From Linum tenue (Eukaryota; Streptophyta; Magnoliopsida; Malpighiales; Linaceae), in NCBI GenBank assembly GCA_946122785.1, contig CAMGYJ010000002.1, positions 53,593,703 through 53,657,702 of the forward strand: DNA of 64,000 nt, in the 5' to 3' direction. Each line of letters starts with the position of its first letter. Within the stretch, counting starts at the first letter, position 1. The notes under the pieces were generated by a model that was not told the origin of the DNA, ran no database searches, and saw nothing but the letters and a program-made list of their open reading frames with translations. Positions 45,184 to 56,803 of this stretch are shown piece by piece. The position numbers were made by a program, and so were the translations under genes.

Positions 45184-45260
45184 TTTCTCATCTGCTGTAA
45201 TCAGCTGGCTTCAGCCGCAAGTAATGAAAAGTAATGCCTTTGGTAAAAAAAAAAAAAAAA

Positions 45261-46385
45261 GACTAGTAGAGACTAGAGACTAGAGAGGCCGGCCCTGGGC
45301 TATAGCATCTGCGGCTACAGCTACACCCACACATGACCCAACCAACAGAAGACGGGGAAAGAAAACAAACTTCCCCCTCCCTCTCTCCTGAGTCCTGACT
45401 GAGAGACGGAGCAGTCACTTTCAAAGCTCCCACCAAAACTATTTGCCTTTACTTCCCTACTTTATATGTGAAAAAAGGGCGGGGAATAGAGGAAACCCAC
45501 TAGTTACTCGTAATAATTGGGTTCCATGGGGTAAAATTTGGATGTTGAAGGGTTTCATATGTGGTTTTTTTCCCCTCTCTTTTCCTTTTACAGTTTTACC
45601 CCTTTACAAATTTCAGAGCTGATTAGATAATAATAATAATGAAATGAAATGGTGTAGCCAAAAACCTCCCTGGGTGAAATTTTCCCCCCTCAATTGAACA
45701 GTGAGGAAAGAGAGGCAGAGAGAAAATGAGAGAGAGTGGAAGAGCACTAACAACTAATCAGCAGTAGCCAGTAAGGCCATGAAAAGAAGAGTCCCCACTA
45801 AACCCCTTTGATTCCAGCTGTGAGTCTTCTTCTTCTTCTTCTGATTATTTCTTCCACCCTCTTACTCAAAGTTGCAAACTTGATGCTCCTCTTTCGGGTA
45901 CCACAGAGCTGTGAATAAGAGATCTATAGATAAAAACAAAGCCAATCCAATTCTTACCTCATTCAATGATTCCCTTTTGCCCGCAGGTTTGTTTTAACTT
46001 TTTCTTCTCTCTTCCTTTCAGTTCAACAACTACTGGGGTTATGAATGATTCCCTCCATTCTTTTGCTTCTTGGGCCATCATTGATTTCTTTCCCCCCCAA
46101 ACCCCTCTCTTTTCCCGTTTCACCTGCTCCCCGTTTCAGAAAGTGACGTGCTTGTTTTGATGGCAGCTGAATTGAACAAGAGAGAAATGGAGGAGGTCCA
46201 GGAGGAGAAGGACCACTACATTTGGCTTTCTTGACTCAAGTCTTACTACCCAGTACGGCTGATTTCTTTTTGATTCTTCCAACTTCCTTTCTTTTTCAGT
46301 TTCTTCTGAAAGCAGGCATCTTGAGGAATCTTTTTCTATGACATGGGCTTCTTTGTAGTAAGCTCCAGACGTGGGTGGATTGAAA
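45261..46385 (+). promoter_or_regulatory. Upstream region and leader of the AHK2-like gene
   Basis: A GC-moderate region with CT-rich runs (CTTCTTCTTCTTCTT at 45827-45841), typical of plant 5' leaders. If transcribed without splicing it contains short upstream frames: ATG 46041 (39 codons, ending 46160), ATG 46160 (24 codons, ending 46234) and ATG 46338 (6 codons). I did not identify a TATA box or a definite leader intron. Confidence 0.5.
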
Positions 46386-49300
46386 ATGCCTGTAGATTGC
46401 AAGCTGTCTATCTTTAGGACCTCTTTACCTGCCCATTGGAAGATGGGGAAGCAGAATGAGTCGTCTTTTCATGGGTTGCATTCTGAGTGGAAGAGCTGGA
46501 GAAAACTTCTCGTTCTGCTGTGTATATTGGGTGGTTTGGCTGTTGGGAGCATTAGGTTTCCGCTGAACTTCGATGGGAAAGACAGGGTTTCAGATTCTTG
46601 TGAAGGAGAATTAGTTCGTCACTTCAATGTTTCCAAGAGCCAGCTCCATGCACTTGCTTCCCTGTACTCTGACTCGGAGAAGGTAATGTTATGGGCTAAA
46701 CTCTCTATCTTTTGCTAAAAATAGTTCTAATCATGGCCATTGATAACGATTTGCAGTTTCTTCCTCGGGAAGTTGAAAGGACAGTAATCAGGCTATGATT
46801 TTCTGTGAGTTTTGACTCTTTGCTTGATGCTGCAGATAGCTTCACTTGAATGTACCAAGGAACTGGGACCTGGACCTTCAACAACCGATCGAATTTCTTG
46901 TGCGATGAAGTTGATGTGCTCGAAGAAGCAGGAGTTGATGGATGAGGATGAGACTGCTCTTCAGAACTCAATTTCAGATGCATCTTCGGCATTGGTTTCA
47001 ATGCTTGTAGATGTAAGTGTAGGTTCCAAGTACGACTGATAAACCAATTTTTTTCTTTCTATGGCTTGAATGTTACAGATTTTGCAGAAGTTGGTATTTT
47101 TTGTTGGGTTCCTAAGCTCTGTATCTGCATGGTAGATAAGTGGAAAAGTTGGGTTCCTAACTAGAGGCCCCTAAACCCCTTGATTTTCAGTTTCATTCTT
47201 TATTTGGCACGCAGGAAATACATTAGGGTTTTCTGGTTTGAATCTTTGCTCATCCTTATGCGACTTTTGCTCATTTGGTTTCTACAGAACACTTTGCAAA
47301 CAAGCGCCTCTGTTGTATATGCTTATGCTTCTGGTATGATGGAAAGATGTTGGTGGATGCAAGCTAGCAAAGAATTCCCCTCTGTTGTATATGGTTATGT
47401 TTTTGGCACAATGAAAAGATGCTGGTGGATCCTAGCTGGCGTGGGCTGCCTGTGCCTTAGTGTCAATCTGATACCTCTCACCACTTGGTGGAAGAAGCAG
47501 TTTCTTACGGTGTTTTTTTGTGGTGGTATTGCATTGTCATTTTATACCTTCTGGAGTGGGTCTCGGGAGTTTCACTCAAGGAGAGAAGAGACCCTCGCTA
47601 GCATGTGTGACGAGAGAGCACGAATGCTGCAGGACCAGTTCAATGTGAGCATGAACCATGTTCATGCCTTGGCCATTCTTGTATCTACCTTCCACCATGG
47701 CAAAAATCCTTCAGCTATTGATCAGGTATATATATTCTAGCCTCTATACTTATAATGGCACCACTTGATTTCTGATGATCCAAATACATTGCTTCATTGC
47801 AGAAAACATTTGGTGAGTACGCTGAGAGAACGTCTTTTGAGAGGCCACTCACTAGTGGGGTTGCATATGCTTTAAAAGTTGTTCATGCGGAGAGGGAGCA
47901 GTTTGAGAAACAGCACGGTTGGAGGATAAAGAAAATGGAATCGGATGACCAGGCGCTGGTTCAGGATTGCATCCCAGAGAAGCTTGATCCTGCACCCGTT
48001 CAAGACGAATATGCACCTGTCATATTTTCTCAAGAATCTGTGGCACATATTGTCTCCATTGACATGATGTCAGGAAAGGTATATGTCTCGGAATCCTTTT
48101 CAGATGGCATCACTTTCATTATGAGCTCCTTTAATCTGGTCGTTTCTTCCTTCTTACATAGGAAGACCGTGAGAACATATTGCGAGCAAGAGCATCTGGG
48201 AAGGGAGTGCTTACATCTCCTTTTAAGCTCTTGAAATCAAATAACTTGGGAGTTGTACTGACATTTGCTGTATATAATGTTCCTCTTTCTCCACATGCCA
48301 CGTCGGAGCAACGAATTGAAGCTACTGTGGGGTAATCTGTTTGAAGAATCAGTTATTTGATGTTTTATCCTTACTGTTTCGTCCTGGTCAATGTGGAACT
48401 AACTTGTATGCGGTGACCCACTTTGTTATGAAGGTACCTAGGGGCTTCTTATGATGTACCATCTCTGGTGGAGAAGCTCCTGCACCAACTTGCCAGCAGG
48501 CAGACAATTGTTGTAAATGTTTATGACACGACTAATGCGTCTGCTCCCATTCTTATGTATGGCACTGATGTTGCTGAAGACATGAGCCTATTCCGAGCAA
48601 GCAACCTCGACTTTGGGGACCCAATGAGGAAGCATGAAATGCACTGCAGGTTAGTGGGAAAGAACTAAGCTTGAAAGAACAATAAAACAAGGCACGGTTG
48701 CCCATAAGTCATCTCCACAGATTTTAATTTTATTTCGTTCTGTTGCTGCCGGTTTCTGCAGGTTCAAGCAAAAACCTCCCGAGCCTACGTCAGCAATTGA
48801 TTCGTCAACCGTAATCCTTGCTATTGTTCTACTTGTTTCATATATATGTAATGCAGCCATAAATAAGATTGAAAAGGTTGAGGAGGAATTTCGTGAGATG
48901 ACACAGCTCAAAGTTCGTGCAGAAGCGGCTGATGTGGCAAAATCTCAGGTTTATTTCCTTGTTTTAGGAATGACAATATAAAATTCTTTTAATGATTCTA
49001 AGTGCCTACAACTGAGGAATCCTGTCCTTTTATTCCTGCAGTTCCTTGCAACCGTTTCACATGAAATCAGGACTCCGATGAATGGTGTTTTAGGCATGTT
49101 GCAAATGCTGATGGATACCGAGCTTAATGACAAGCAAATTGACTATGCTGAGACTGCCCATCGTAGTGGGACAGAACTAATCTCTTTGATCAATGAGGTC
49201 CTTGATCATGCTAAGATAGAATCAGGGAGGCTAGAGTTGGAAGCTGTTCCTTTTGAACTGAGGCCTGTTCTTGACAATGTTTTCTCTCTTTTCTCTGGAA

Positions 49301-51523
49301 AATCCAGTGAAAAGGGAATTGAGGTAATCCAAGGAACCCCCTTTTCATTGTTATGCATTTTCGTCTTACATCGTTGATTATGACTTACATTTGGGTTTTC
49401 GTTTTGCTTGAGAGAAGTTGGCCATTTATGTCTCTGATCAAGTGCCTCAAGTGGTCATAGGCGATCCTGGAAGGTTCAGGCAGATTATTACTAATCTTGT
49501 TGGCAATTCAGTCAAGGTCGGTATTGACCAAATTCCTTGACACAATTAGATCATTTTTTATTCAGACATTTGCTAAACCAACTACTGTTTGCTTCCTTTT
49601 GTTCAGTTTACACGTGACAAGGGGCACATCTTTGTGTCAGTCCATCTTGCTGATGAAGTAACGATAAGCCCAGTTGAGGTTCAAGATCCAGTTCTGAAAC
49701 TCAGTTTTGGCTTAGCTCAAGACACCTCAAGCAAGCCATACAACACACTAAGCGGCTCTCTTGTGGTCAACAGATGGAAAAGTTGGGAACATTTCAAAAT
49801 TTTGGATAGAGTGGATATCGGAGACTCATCAACGATTAGATTGCTAGTTACAGTCGAGGATACAGGTGTTGGTATTCCAGTAGATGCACAAAGCCGCATT
49901 TTCACTCCTTTCATGCAAGCTGACAGCTCGACTTCACGAATGTATGGTGGGACTGGAATAGGATTGAGTATTAGCAAGCGTTTGGTTGATCTCATGGGAG
50001 GCGAGATTGGTTTTGTTAGTGAATGTGATGTTGGAAGCACTTTCTCCTTCACTGTTTGTCTCAGAAAAGGGGAGTTGAGTTCCCTTGATGCTAAGGGGCA
50101 ACGTTGTGATGCAACTCCTGTGGAGTTTAGAGGCTCAAAAGCTTTGGTGATTGATCAAAAATGCATACGAGCTGAGGTCACTCGATATCATCTTGAGAGG
50201 CTGGGAATATCAGTGCACATTGCTTCAACTTTGAAAGCTGCATGCTGTTTTCTGTCTGGTGGTATTACATCAGGTGCAAGGTACATCTACTTTTCTCAAG
50301 GCATCTGACATCGGATCAGGCTATTCGTTTATCAAATGATAAATTTGCATCTATACCCATGAATTTAGTCGCCTTTCCTCTTCTAGTTCTCGAATCTGAT
50401 AAATTCCCCCTAGGAATGTAATTTCTTTTCTAGTTTAGCCATTAGCGTTTATTGTAGGTTGAATTCATGGACCGTCAGCTTTTGCTGGGTCTGTGACCAC
50501 TGTGGCACTGAGTCACAATCATCTGCCAAATCCAATGTGTCCAAAGTCAAAAAATACCCCTCATATAGATTGATATTTCTTTCCAAACTACCTGAAAATG
50601 GAATTATATTTCGGTTTTCTATTTGTCCTCTTTTCTTATGTGGTGTTTATTGTATCTATCAGTGCTCCAGTTGGTCTATCCATGATCCTGATCGACAAAG
50701 ATGTTTGGGATGAAGAAAAGGATGTCGCGGTGCATCGCTTTTTGAGGGACCCAAGTGGAAATGGAATTGTAGAGTTTGAAGCAGACCTTCCCAAAATCAT
50801 TCTCTTGGCTACTGCAATAGCTCCTGATGAACGCCATGAGCTAAAATTAGCTGGCTTGATAGATGATGTGCTTATGAAGCCTCTTAGGCTAGGCGGTTTA
50901 ATGGTTTGCTTGCAAGAAGCCCTAGGAAGTGGTAAGAAGAGTCGAGTCAGAAAAAAGAAACCGACGAATCTTCAGAATCTGCTGAGAGGGAAGCATATCT
51001 TGGTGGTGGATGACAATGTTGTAAACAGGAGGGTGGCACAGGGTGCTCTAGAGAGGTATGGAGCTATAGTCACCTGTGTTTGCAGTGGGAGAGCTGCGGT
51101 AGAGTTGCTTGAACCACCACACAAATTTGATGCTTGCTTCATGGACCGCCATATGCCCGAAATGGACGGGTAAAAATCATAATCCACTCTGTTAGCTTAA
51201 GTTCGTACATAAATCAATTTTTTACTTGTTAGGCTGATTTTTCGTTTCGTACTTTATGCAGATTTGAAGCTACAAGGCATATTCGAGCTAGGGAGACTCG
51301 GATCAATGAGCAACTCGCATCTGGTGAAGTGTCAATCGAGAAGTATGGAAATAAGCCATGTTGGCATACACCAATAATGGCGATAACGGCTGATGTGATT
51401 CAGGCAACAAGTGAGGAGTGTAGAAAGTGCGGGATGGATGATTTTGTTGCAAAGCCGTTTAAAGAGGAACAATTGTACAATGCAGTGGCCCGTTTCTTCG
51501 AGTCTAGTGGCCAGAGTGGTTGA
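46386..51523 (+). CDS. AHK2-like: AHK2-like cytokinin receptor histidine kinase
   Basis: A hybrid sensor histidine kinase that binds cytokinin through its CHASE domain and passes phosphate through His-Asp relay to HPt proteins, mainly from the ER membrane. Exons: 46386-46682, 46836-47012, 47288-47725, 47803-48078, 48162-48331, 48434-48649, 48762-48948, 49042-49323, 49418-49516, 49607-50280, 50663-51169 and 51262-51523. All junctions keep frame, giving 1194 residues, close to Arabidopsis AHK2. Membrane segments lie near residues 40-57, 204-223, 229-247 and 541-558. CHASE spans about 262-500 ([20 protein letters not shown]). HisKA carries His594 ([15 protein letters not shown]). ATPase boxes are DTGVGIP (799-805) and GGTGIGLS. 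The receiver starts at VVDDN (D1055/D1056), with phosphate-accepting D1100 in [12 protein letters not shown]. The extra N-terminal membrane segments identify AHK2 rather than AHK3/AHK4. Exon 3 has a 24-residue internal duplication. The exact start (ATG 46386 or a later one, MGKQN) and the acceptors of exons 3 and 11 are my choice. Confidence 0.93.
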
Positions 51524-52458
51524 CTGCAGTGCCTATGGTGTCTATATACTCGGCTAATCGATTTCGTTGGAATGGCAACCCAAAGTCATTTTGATCAATT
51601 AATGGATGAGAGGTCCCCAACGCTATAGGCTATTGATGAGAGGTAAGGCTACTTATAGAATTGTCATCCCACAATCGAATCAATCTCTCCCAGTGCTTCT
51701 GCAGTGTGTTGTTCAGCCATACCGCTAAACCAGTAATGTTGTGCGTCTTCACAGCTTTTGCCTTAGCCTGCAATCACAACGCTTGATCGGTTTGTCTTCT
51801 GCAAAGTTCAATCCGAAGTCCAGTGGATGAACCATCTGTGTAGTTGTAGCCTAGAACATGGGCTGTTTGACATCCTAACTTGTGTCTCATCCTGCCTTGC
51901 CTTTCTGAGAAGTACATAATGAAACAGGAAAACCAGTTTCATCGGAGCTCCATATTGAGAAAAGAAGTACGGAAGTGTTAACTTTAGAATTGATATATCA
52001 TAGCGCTCTTGCGGGCAGTGTAGTTTGTACGTATGCTATAAGCACATCCATCTTGTATATTGCAACTCTTCTGTGCATGTGAATTGTACCTAAATCCTCA
52101 TCTCTACATAGTATACAAGTTTGGTTAGATTTCAGTTTAATAGAGAACTGCCTTTCCCGGCTTTACAGATCAATGTGGGGTGTTTTGTAATATTCATTGT
52201 GTGAATGAAGGGAACTTTTGGACGAGAGAGTGAAAAGGAGACAAGGAAGAGAACTTTCAGTAGATCGCTGCAATATTGATGGAGGTTCCCTGGAGATGGG
52301 ACCCACATATCCGATTTCATCAGCTTATTTGGATCTGCTTTCATCTAGATCGCACCTCATCCCCTGCATGCTTGCATGTGCCACTGTTCAGTAGTGTTCA
52401 CATATAACTCCACCCTTGCATTTTATTTGTGTGTCTACCCCATCGCCTTTTGTTGTTT
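51524..52458. other. 3' region of the kinase gene and promoter of the X8 gene
   Basis: No coding frame supported. It holds the presumed 3' UTR of the kinase gene and the upstream region of the next gene. Confidence 0.55.
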
Positions 52459-52468
52459 CTATATATAA
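52459..52468 (+). promoter_or_regulatory. TATA box of the X8-domain gene
   Basis: CTATATATAA about 48 bp before the start codon, giving a short leader. Confidence 0.6.
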
Positions 52469-52515
52469 AGAAAGCTAGGAAACGAAGCTTCGGCCTTTCT
52501 GTCCTCAACCTCAAG

Positions 52516-53340
52516 ATGGCATCTTTCAACAAGAGGCTGCTGGTTGCCATACTGTTGCTTCTTATCTCATTAGCCATTCAGATATCAGGTAGGTTGCTCA
52601 CTACTTGTTTCAATTTTCAGCCAAACCTCAAATGGGTAATTTTCTTACAAGTTGGAAGTGCTAAAAAGCTTGTTTCTTTTTGGGATTAGATGGGGAGATG
52701 GAGCAATGGTGTGTAGCAGATGAACAAACACCAGACAATGAGCTGCAGGCAGCCACTGATTGGGCTTGTGGGAAAGGGGGTGCAGATTGCAGTAAGATTC
52801 AGTTGAACCAGGCCTGCTTTTGGCCCAACACAACCAAGGACCATGCCTCTTTCGCCTTCAACAGCTACTTCCAGAAGTTCAAGAACAGTGGTGGATCTTG
52901 TTATTTCAATGGAGCCGCCATTGTCACCGACCTTGATCCAAGTAAGTCCTGTTACAAGGAATTTAATCTTTCTGGTTTTGTTGCTTCTTTTGGCAGAAGA
53001 GTGTATCAGCTAAACTTGTGTGTGCGATCAGAAATGCAGTAGGGATAGTCCAATGTGATGAGAGAAGTAGGTCAAGCCATCTCTACAACGTGAGATGAGA
53101 CAGGAAGTCATCACCTAGAACCGAAAACTTTGGCTTTCCGCTAACAGTCAGATTTGTGTTGTTCAATTCAATTCTCAGAAGTTGATCTTCGATGCGTTGA
53201 TTTAGGTTGAGATGATAGAATCATAGATCTGACATTTTGATCATAGATATGCAGTAAATTCTACTTGAGTCAGACCATACCATACTGACTTTTTGTTTAC
53301 TGCAGGTTATAACTCTTGCCAGTACGAGTTCATTCCGTAA
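52516..53340 (+). CDS. Secreted X8-domain (CBM43) protein
   Basis: Exons 52516-52588, 52690-52941 and 53306-53340 join to 119 residues. Residues 1-25 (MASFNKRLLVAILLLLISLA..) are a signal peptide, so the product should be secreted to the wall or apoplast. The rest is a single X8 domain starting QWCVADEQTPDNELQAA, with six cysteines in the expected places (QWC, DWAC, ADC, QAC, GSC, NSC), and ACFWPNTTKDHASFAFNSYF. X8/CBM43 domains bind beta-1,3-glucan (callose) in glucanases and in plasmodesmata callose-binding proteins. There is no glucanase catalytic domain and no long hydrophobic tail for a GPI anchor, so this is a stand-alone, soluble X8 protein. It lies 1 kb after the kinase gene, same strand. 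Confidence 0.9.
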
Positions 53341-53980
53341 TCCAACGCCAAGCAGACGGAGGGAGAATTCCTTTGCTCCATTCTTTATGTCTACCCAGAC
53401 GAAGAAATTTGATCATGACGTTATAGATTCAAATTTTTCAGTAATGAATTTTCTGTTGGTCGCCTTTTCCCCTCGTTTGAGGCTTCACTTATCGCCGTTT
53501 TTCTAGTTTTAGCACCAATTATCGCTACAGTTGATTTTTTTTTCAAACGTGCTTTTGATGAATTACAAAACGGACTGTCAAAATTGATCTCTCTTTACCG
53601 TAAAAAGGAAGCACAACACATATAAGTCGTTATGACAGGGAGAAGAAAAGAAAAGAAAAAAAAAATAGGCAGAAAAAAATGAAGAACACAAGGGTCAATT
53701 ATGCAACCAGTAAGCTAGAGAAATCCAACAAGACAACCATATTTATCCACCTGCATTGGTTTCACCATACAAACAATCAAGAACATCCTGTTGTTCCTCA
53801 TGCATTACCTCAACAAGGACAGAAAGAAAAATATCCCCATCTCCTCCATATAGCACATATATATCGGTTGGTTATCTGTCGAGGTGATGGCATATGCGTT
53901 TTGCTCAAATCCAGCTTTACATAAACGGTGCCAGAAACTTGGAAGACAAGTTCTGAGTCGATCTGAAGCAACCACTTCCA
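53341..53980. other. Convergent 3' region between the X8 and TMEM256-like genes
   Basis: The two genes converge here. No further frame is supported; an A-rich run lies at 53640-53690. Confidence 0.6.
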
Positions 53981-55334
53981 TCAGAAAAGCAAGCTCGCCC
54001 AAGCAGCAATGAATGCAAAGCCACCAAATGGAGCTATCTTTGCATACGACCGGTCCTCCAAGTATGCAACGGTATAACACCTGGAGACAGAATAACACCA
54101 AATGTTTTTATAAGCTTAGCGTCATTCAAACATGTTAAGTTGATAGGGCATGTTCTCTAAGAAGAAAGCAAGTCATGAACATTACTAGATCATCATAAAC
54201 TGTGTTTGAAGAAGATACTCTGAAGTCTAAAAGAGGATCGAGAGATTGAAAAATGGAGGCAGTCAATCAAATAATAGCATCATTAATGACCAACTGCAGA
54301 GCACATAATGGTACAGATTTGCAAGCCACTTAACAAGCTCAACTGAGATCCATACCAGCTGTTCCAGATTAATGACAAATACTTTACTAATTAAAGAAGA
54401 TGCTTATACGTCTCTAGCTGTTAACAGTCTATCAGCAATCAAATCATCAGAATCTTTAGTGAACAGATGCAAGTAAATTATCCTGTGGTTCTGCAAGGAA
54501 CTTAGCCAGCTCAACTCATCCATACCAGCTGATACAGTTTCTTGAAGAAACTTTAATATCTAAAGAGAACGATGCAGTTTAAAGGATTTCGCATTTAACT
54601 TAGCTGAAAATTAACGAACTAAGCACTTAGGAACTTAACACCAGAGTGGCTTTATCAGAACAAGGGCATCACAGTTCCCTTGAAGCAAAGATTCTCATCA
54701 ATGGAGAAGAAGAACTGCCACTTACGTTCCGGAAAATGCAAGAATTCCAGTAGTTAATAGTCCTCCAAACTGAAAGGAGATATCAAATGTTATCAAGAAG
54801 CAATATTTTACCAGTTGGTATGAATCAAACAGATATTACTGGGGAAAAACAGCAGCATATGCCCAAATCCAAAACTACTGGGGAAGTTACCAAGTTGGGA
54901 TATTTGGTCATAGGAGCTGCTACAAGGGCAGCAGTATGAACTAAATGATACAATGAAGCTGTCCTCCACACCTAAATTCACAAATCGAATCACCATTACC
55001 AGAAGTCCGAAATTTCAGTTCTTCCCCGCCAGAAAGAAAAACGCTGGATTCTTCATAATCGAGTCAAAGATTAGAAAAATGGAGGGACAAGGAGAAGAAG
55101 AAGTAGTAGAAGAAGAAGAGATACCTCGTTGTAAGCAGGGTTTTTAGGTTTAAAGGCGTGGGCGCCATAAGTGCCCATTGCGAGGGCAGCTACCCCTGAA
55201 ATTACGATCCCCCAAAATCAAGACCTTGAACTGAAATTATGAGCTCAACCCATTGACGGAAATGGAGATGAAAGAGAAAGGTAAGTACCAGAAACGCCAG
55301 CTACTTTGTGCCACATAAGAGGGTTCATTTTCAT
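53981..55334 (-). CDS. DUF423/TMEM256-like small membrane protein
   Basis: Minus-strand exons, in coding order: 55289-55334, 55125-55195, 54891-54971, 54726-54769 and 53981-54080. They join in frame to 113 residues with stop at 53981-53983. The protein starts MKMNPLMWHKVAGVSG, then ALAMGTYGAHAFKP, VWRTASLYHLVHTAALV, FGGLLTTGILAFSGTCY and PFGGFAFIAAWASLLF. This is the DUF423/TMEM256 pattern: about four membrane segments, with the GxxGAHxF and YHxxHxxAL blocks. Its function is unknown. A second in-frame ATG at 55328 would give 111 residues. The start codon is about 100 bp from the inserted element at 55433, so the promoter must lie in or beyond that element. Confidence 0.9.
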
Positions 55335-55806
55335 TCCAATTCTTCTTCTCCGAGCCTGGGGAGGGGGACTTCAAATTTCAATCTTGGAAGCGTTCTTCCG
55401 CAGTCTGTTGCCTCAGCCTGCCCTTTCAAAAGGGAAATTTTCGAGAAATACCCCATTAAAAACAATTTCAAAAATACCACTTATTTTCGAGAAATTTCAA
55501 AAATATCACTCTTTTTCATAAACCATCACCCCACCTCGCGGTTTACACGAAAATCACTGGGGGCCGCGATTTTTGTTCTTGCCAGCTAAAAACTGCATCG
55601 GGTCGGGGCAGTTTGATTGACTGCGAGAGGTAGCCGCGAGCGGCCCCCCTGCGATTTGTGTATATTTTTTCCGCTTAAGGCCTAATGTAACACCTTAGGC
55701 GAATTCCACATCGACAAAGCACAGGAGAGATATATGGTTCATAATTAAGAAACTGGTCTTAACTGACAAGACACGTTTTGGGGTAAAATGGAGGAGTTCT
55801 TGTGAG

Positions 55807-56570
55807 CAGTGCAGTCAAAATCGCGCATTAAAACGTAAAAACGTAAGGATACCAAAACGTTTCAGTTTCTACCTAAAGTCGCTTAGTCACAAAAACTGGT
55901 AAAAGCATGGGTAAAATCGGTTAAATCGCTTAAAATTGGTAAAATTGCGATTCTGAAGCGTTTTTATACGATTTTGTTCATCTCATAAAAATGTGCTAAT
56001 TGGCCCAAAATGATGTAATTTTGGAGACATATCAGCAAAAAAAAAAATGATTCATCACTCGTTCTACAACTAGTGTCAAGATAGGGGCTTCACATTAGGT
56101 TGAAAAGACACCTAATGGTATTCTCAACAGCCGCTGACCTTCTACCAGTCTTCTCCCTTAATCTTCACCTGTAGCTCTTACCTGGGTTACGATAGAAGTT
56201 TATGGGTAATTGATCGTATGTAATTATGAAAAATCAAACCAGCTTATGAGAATTTGGATTCTCAAGCTCGTTTACGGGTTATGATCTACGTTTATGAGCT
56301 TATTATTAAGATGTTATGAGTTTTCTCTACTTTTGAGTCAACACAAATTAGTTTATGTGTTAGATATCACATTTTAATTATGAATTTCATGTAGTTATTC
56401 ACTTATCTAAAATCTACACACTCACATTTTACATACTATATGTTGTACTTAACATATTTTAGCTATTTTAGAGGGTGCATAAAAAACTTACGCTTTTACG
56501 CTTTGATTCTACGTTTTACGATTTTACCCATTTTCCGCTTCTAGGTAGATTCGCGCTTTTAACTGCATTG
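55807..56570. mobile_element. hAT-like element inside the Cassandra LTR
   Basis: Ends CAGTGCAGTCAAAATCGCG and, opposite strand, CAATGCAGTTAAAAGCGCG. It is flanked by a perfect 8-bp duplication, CTTGTGAG (55799-55806 and 56571-56578). It is 764 bp and non-coding, with many AAAACGTAAAAACG and CTTTTACG words. Confidence 0.88.
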
Positions 56571-56803
56571 CTTGTGAGAATTCTGATGTTAAACATGCTC
56601 AGTGACGAACAAGGGATTGGTCTAGTGGTAATTCTACTAGACTTGAACTTGGAGGTCCCAGGTTCGAATCCCTTCAGTAGTACCTATTTATAAAAAATAA
56701 CCTATATCACTCTTATCTAAAAAAAAAAAAACATGCTCAGTGTGGAGTACAACAAGGATGTGTGACCTTATGGGAAGTCACCTTGAATTGCACCACAAGC
56801 CGA
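56571..56803 (+). other. 5S-rRNA-like segment in the Cassandra LTR, interrupted by a SINE
   Basis: AATTCTGATGTTAAACATGC (to 56604) and, after the SINE, AAGGATGTGTGACCTTATGG and GAAGTCACCTTGAATTGCA line up with the 5S rRNA regions around box A (GTTAAGCGTGCT), the intermediate element and box C (AGGATGGGTGACC), with several changes. Confidence 0.7.
56605..56728 (+). mobile_element. tRNA-derived SINE
   Basis: A tRNA-like head, GGGATTGGTCTAGTGGTAAT, with a box B GGTTCGAATCC at 56661-56671, is followed by a short body and an A-rich tail. It is flanked by a 14-bp duplication AAACATGCTCAGTG (56591-56604 and 56729-56742; the second copy's first As overlap the tail). Confidence 0.85.

Larger units (their letters stand above)
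43985..45260 (+). mobile_element. 5'-truncated LINE (L1-type) 3' end with poly(A) tail
   Basis: It carries the C-terminal zinc-binding domain and RNase H of a plant L1-type ORF2 and ends in a 16-A run (45245-45260). No matching target duplication was found, so the exact 5' limit is unknown. Confidence 0.75.

Noticed and set aside
56621..56690. Possible tRNA gene
   Set aside because: Box A and box B are present, but the arms do not fold into a proper tRNA, and the unit has an A-rich tail and a 14-bp duplication, so it is a SINE.
56475..56693. 72-codon plus frame
   Set aside because: It crosses the hAT-like end, the duplication and the SINE, so it is chance.
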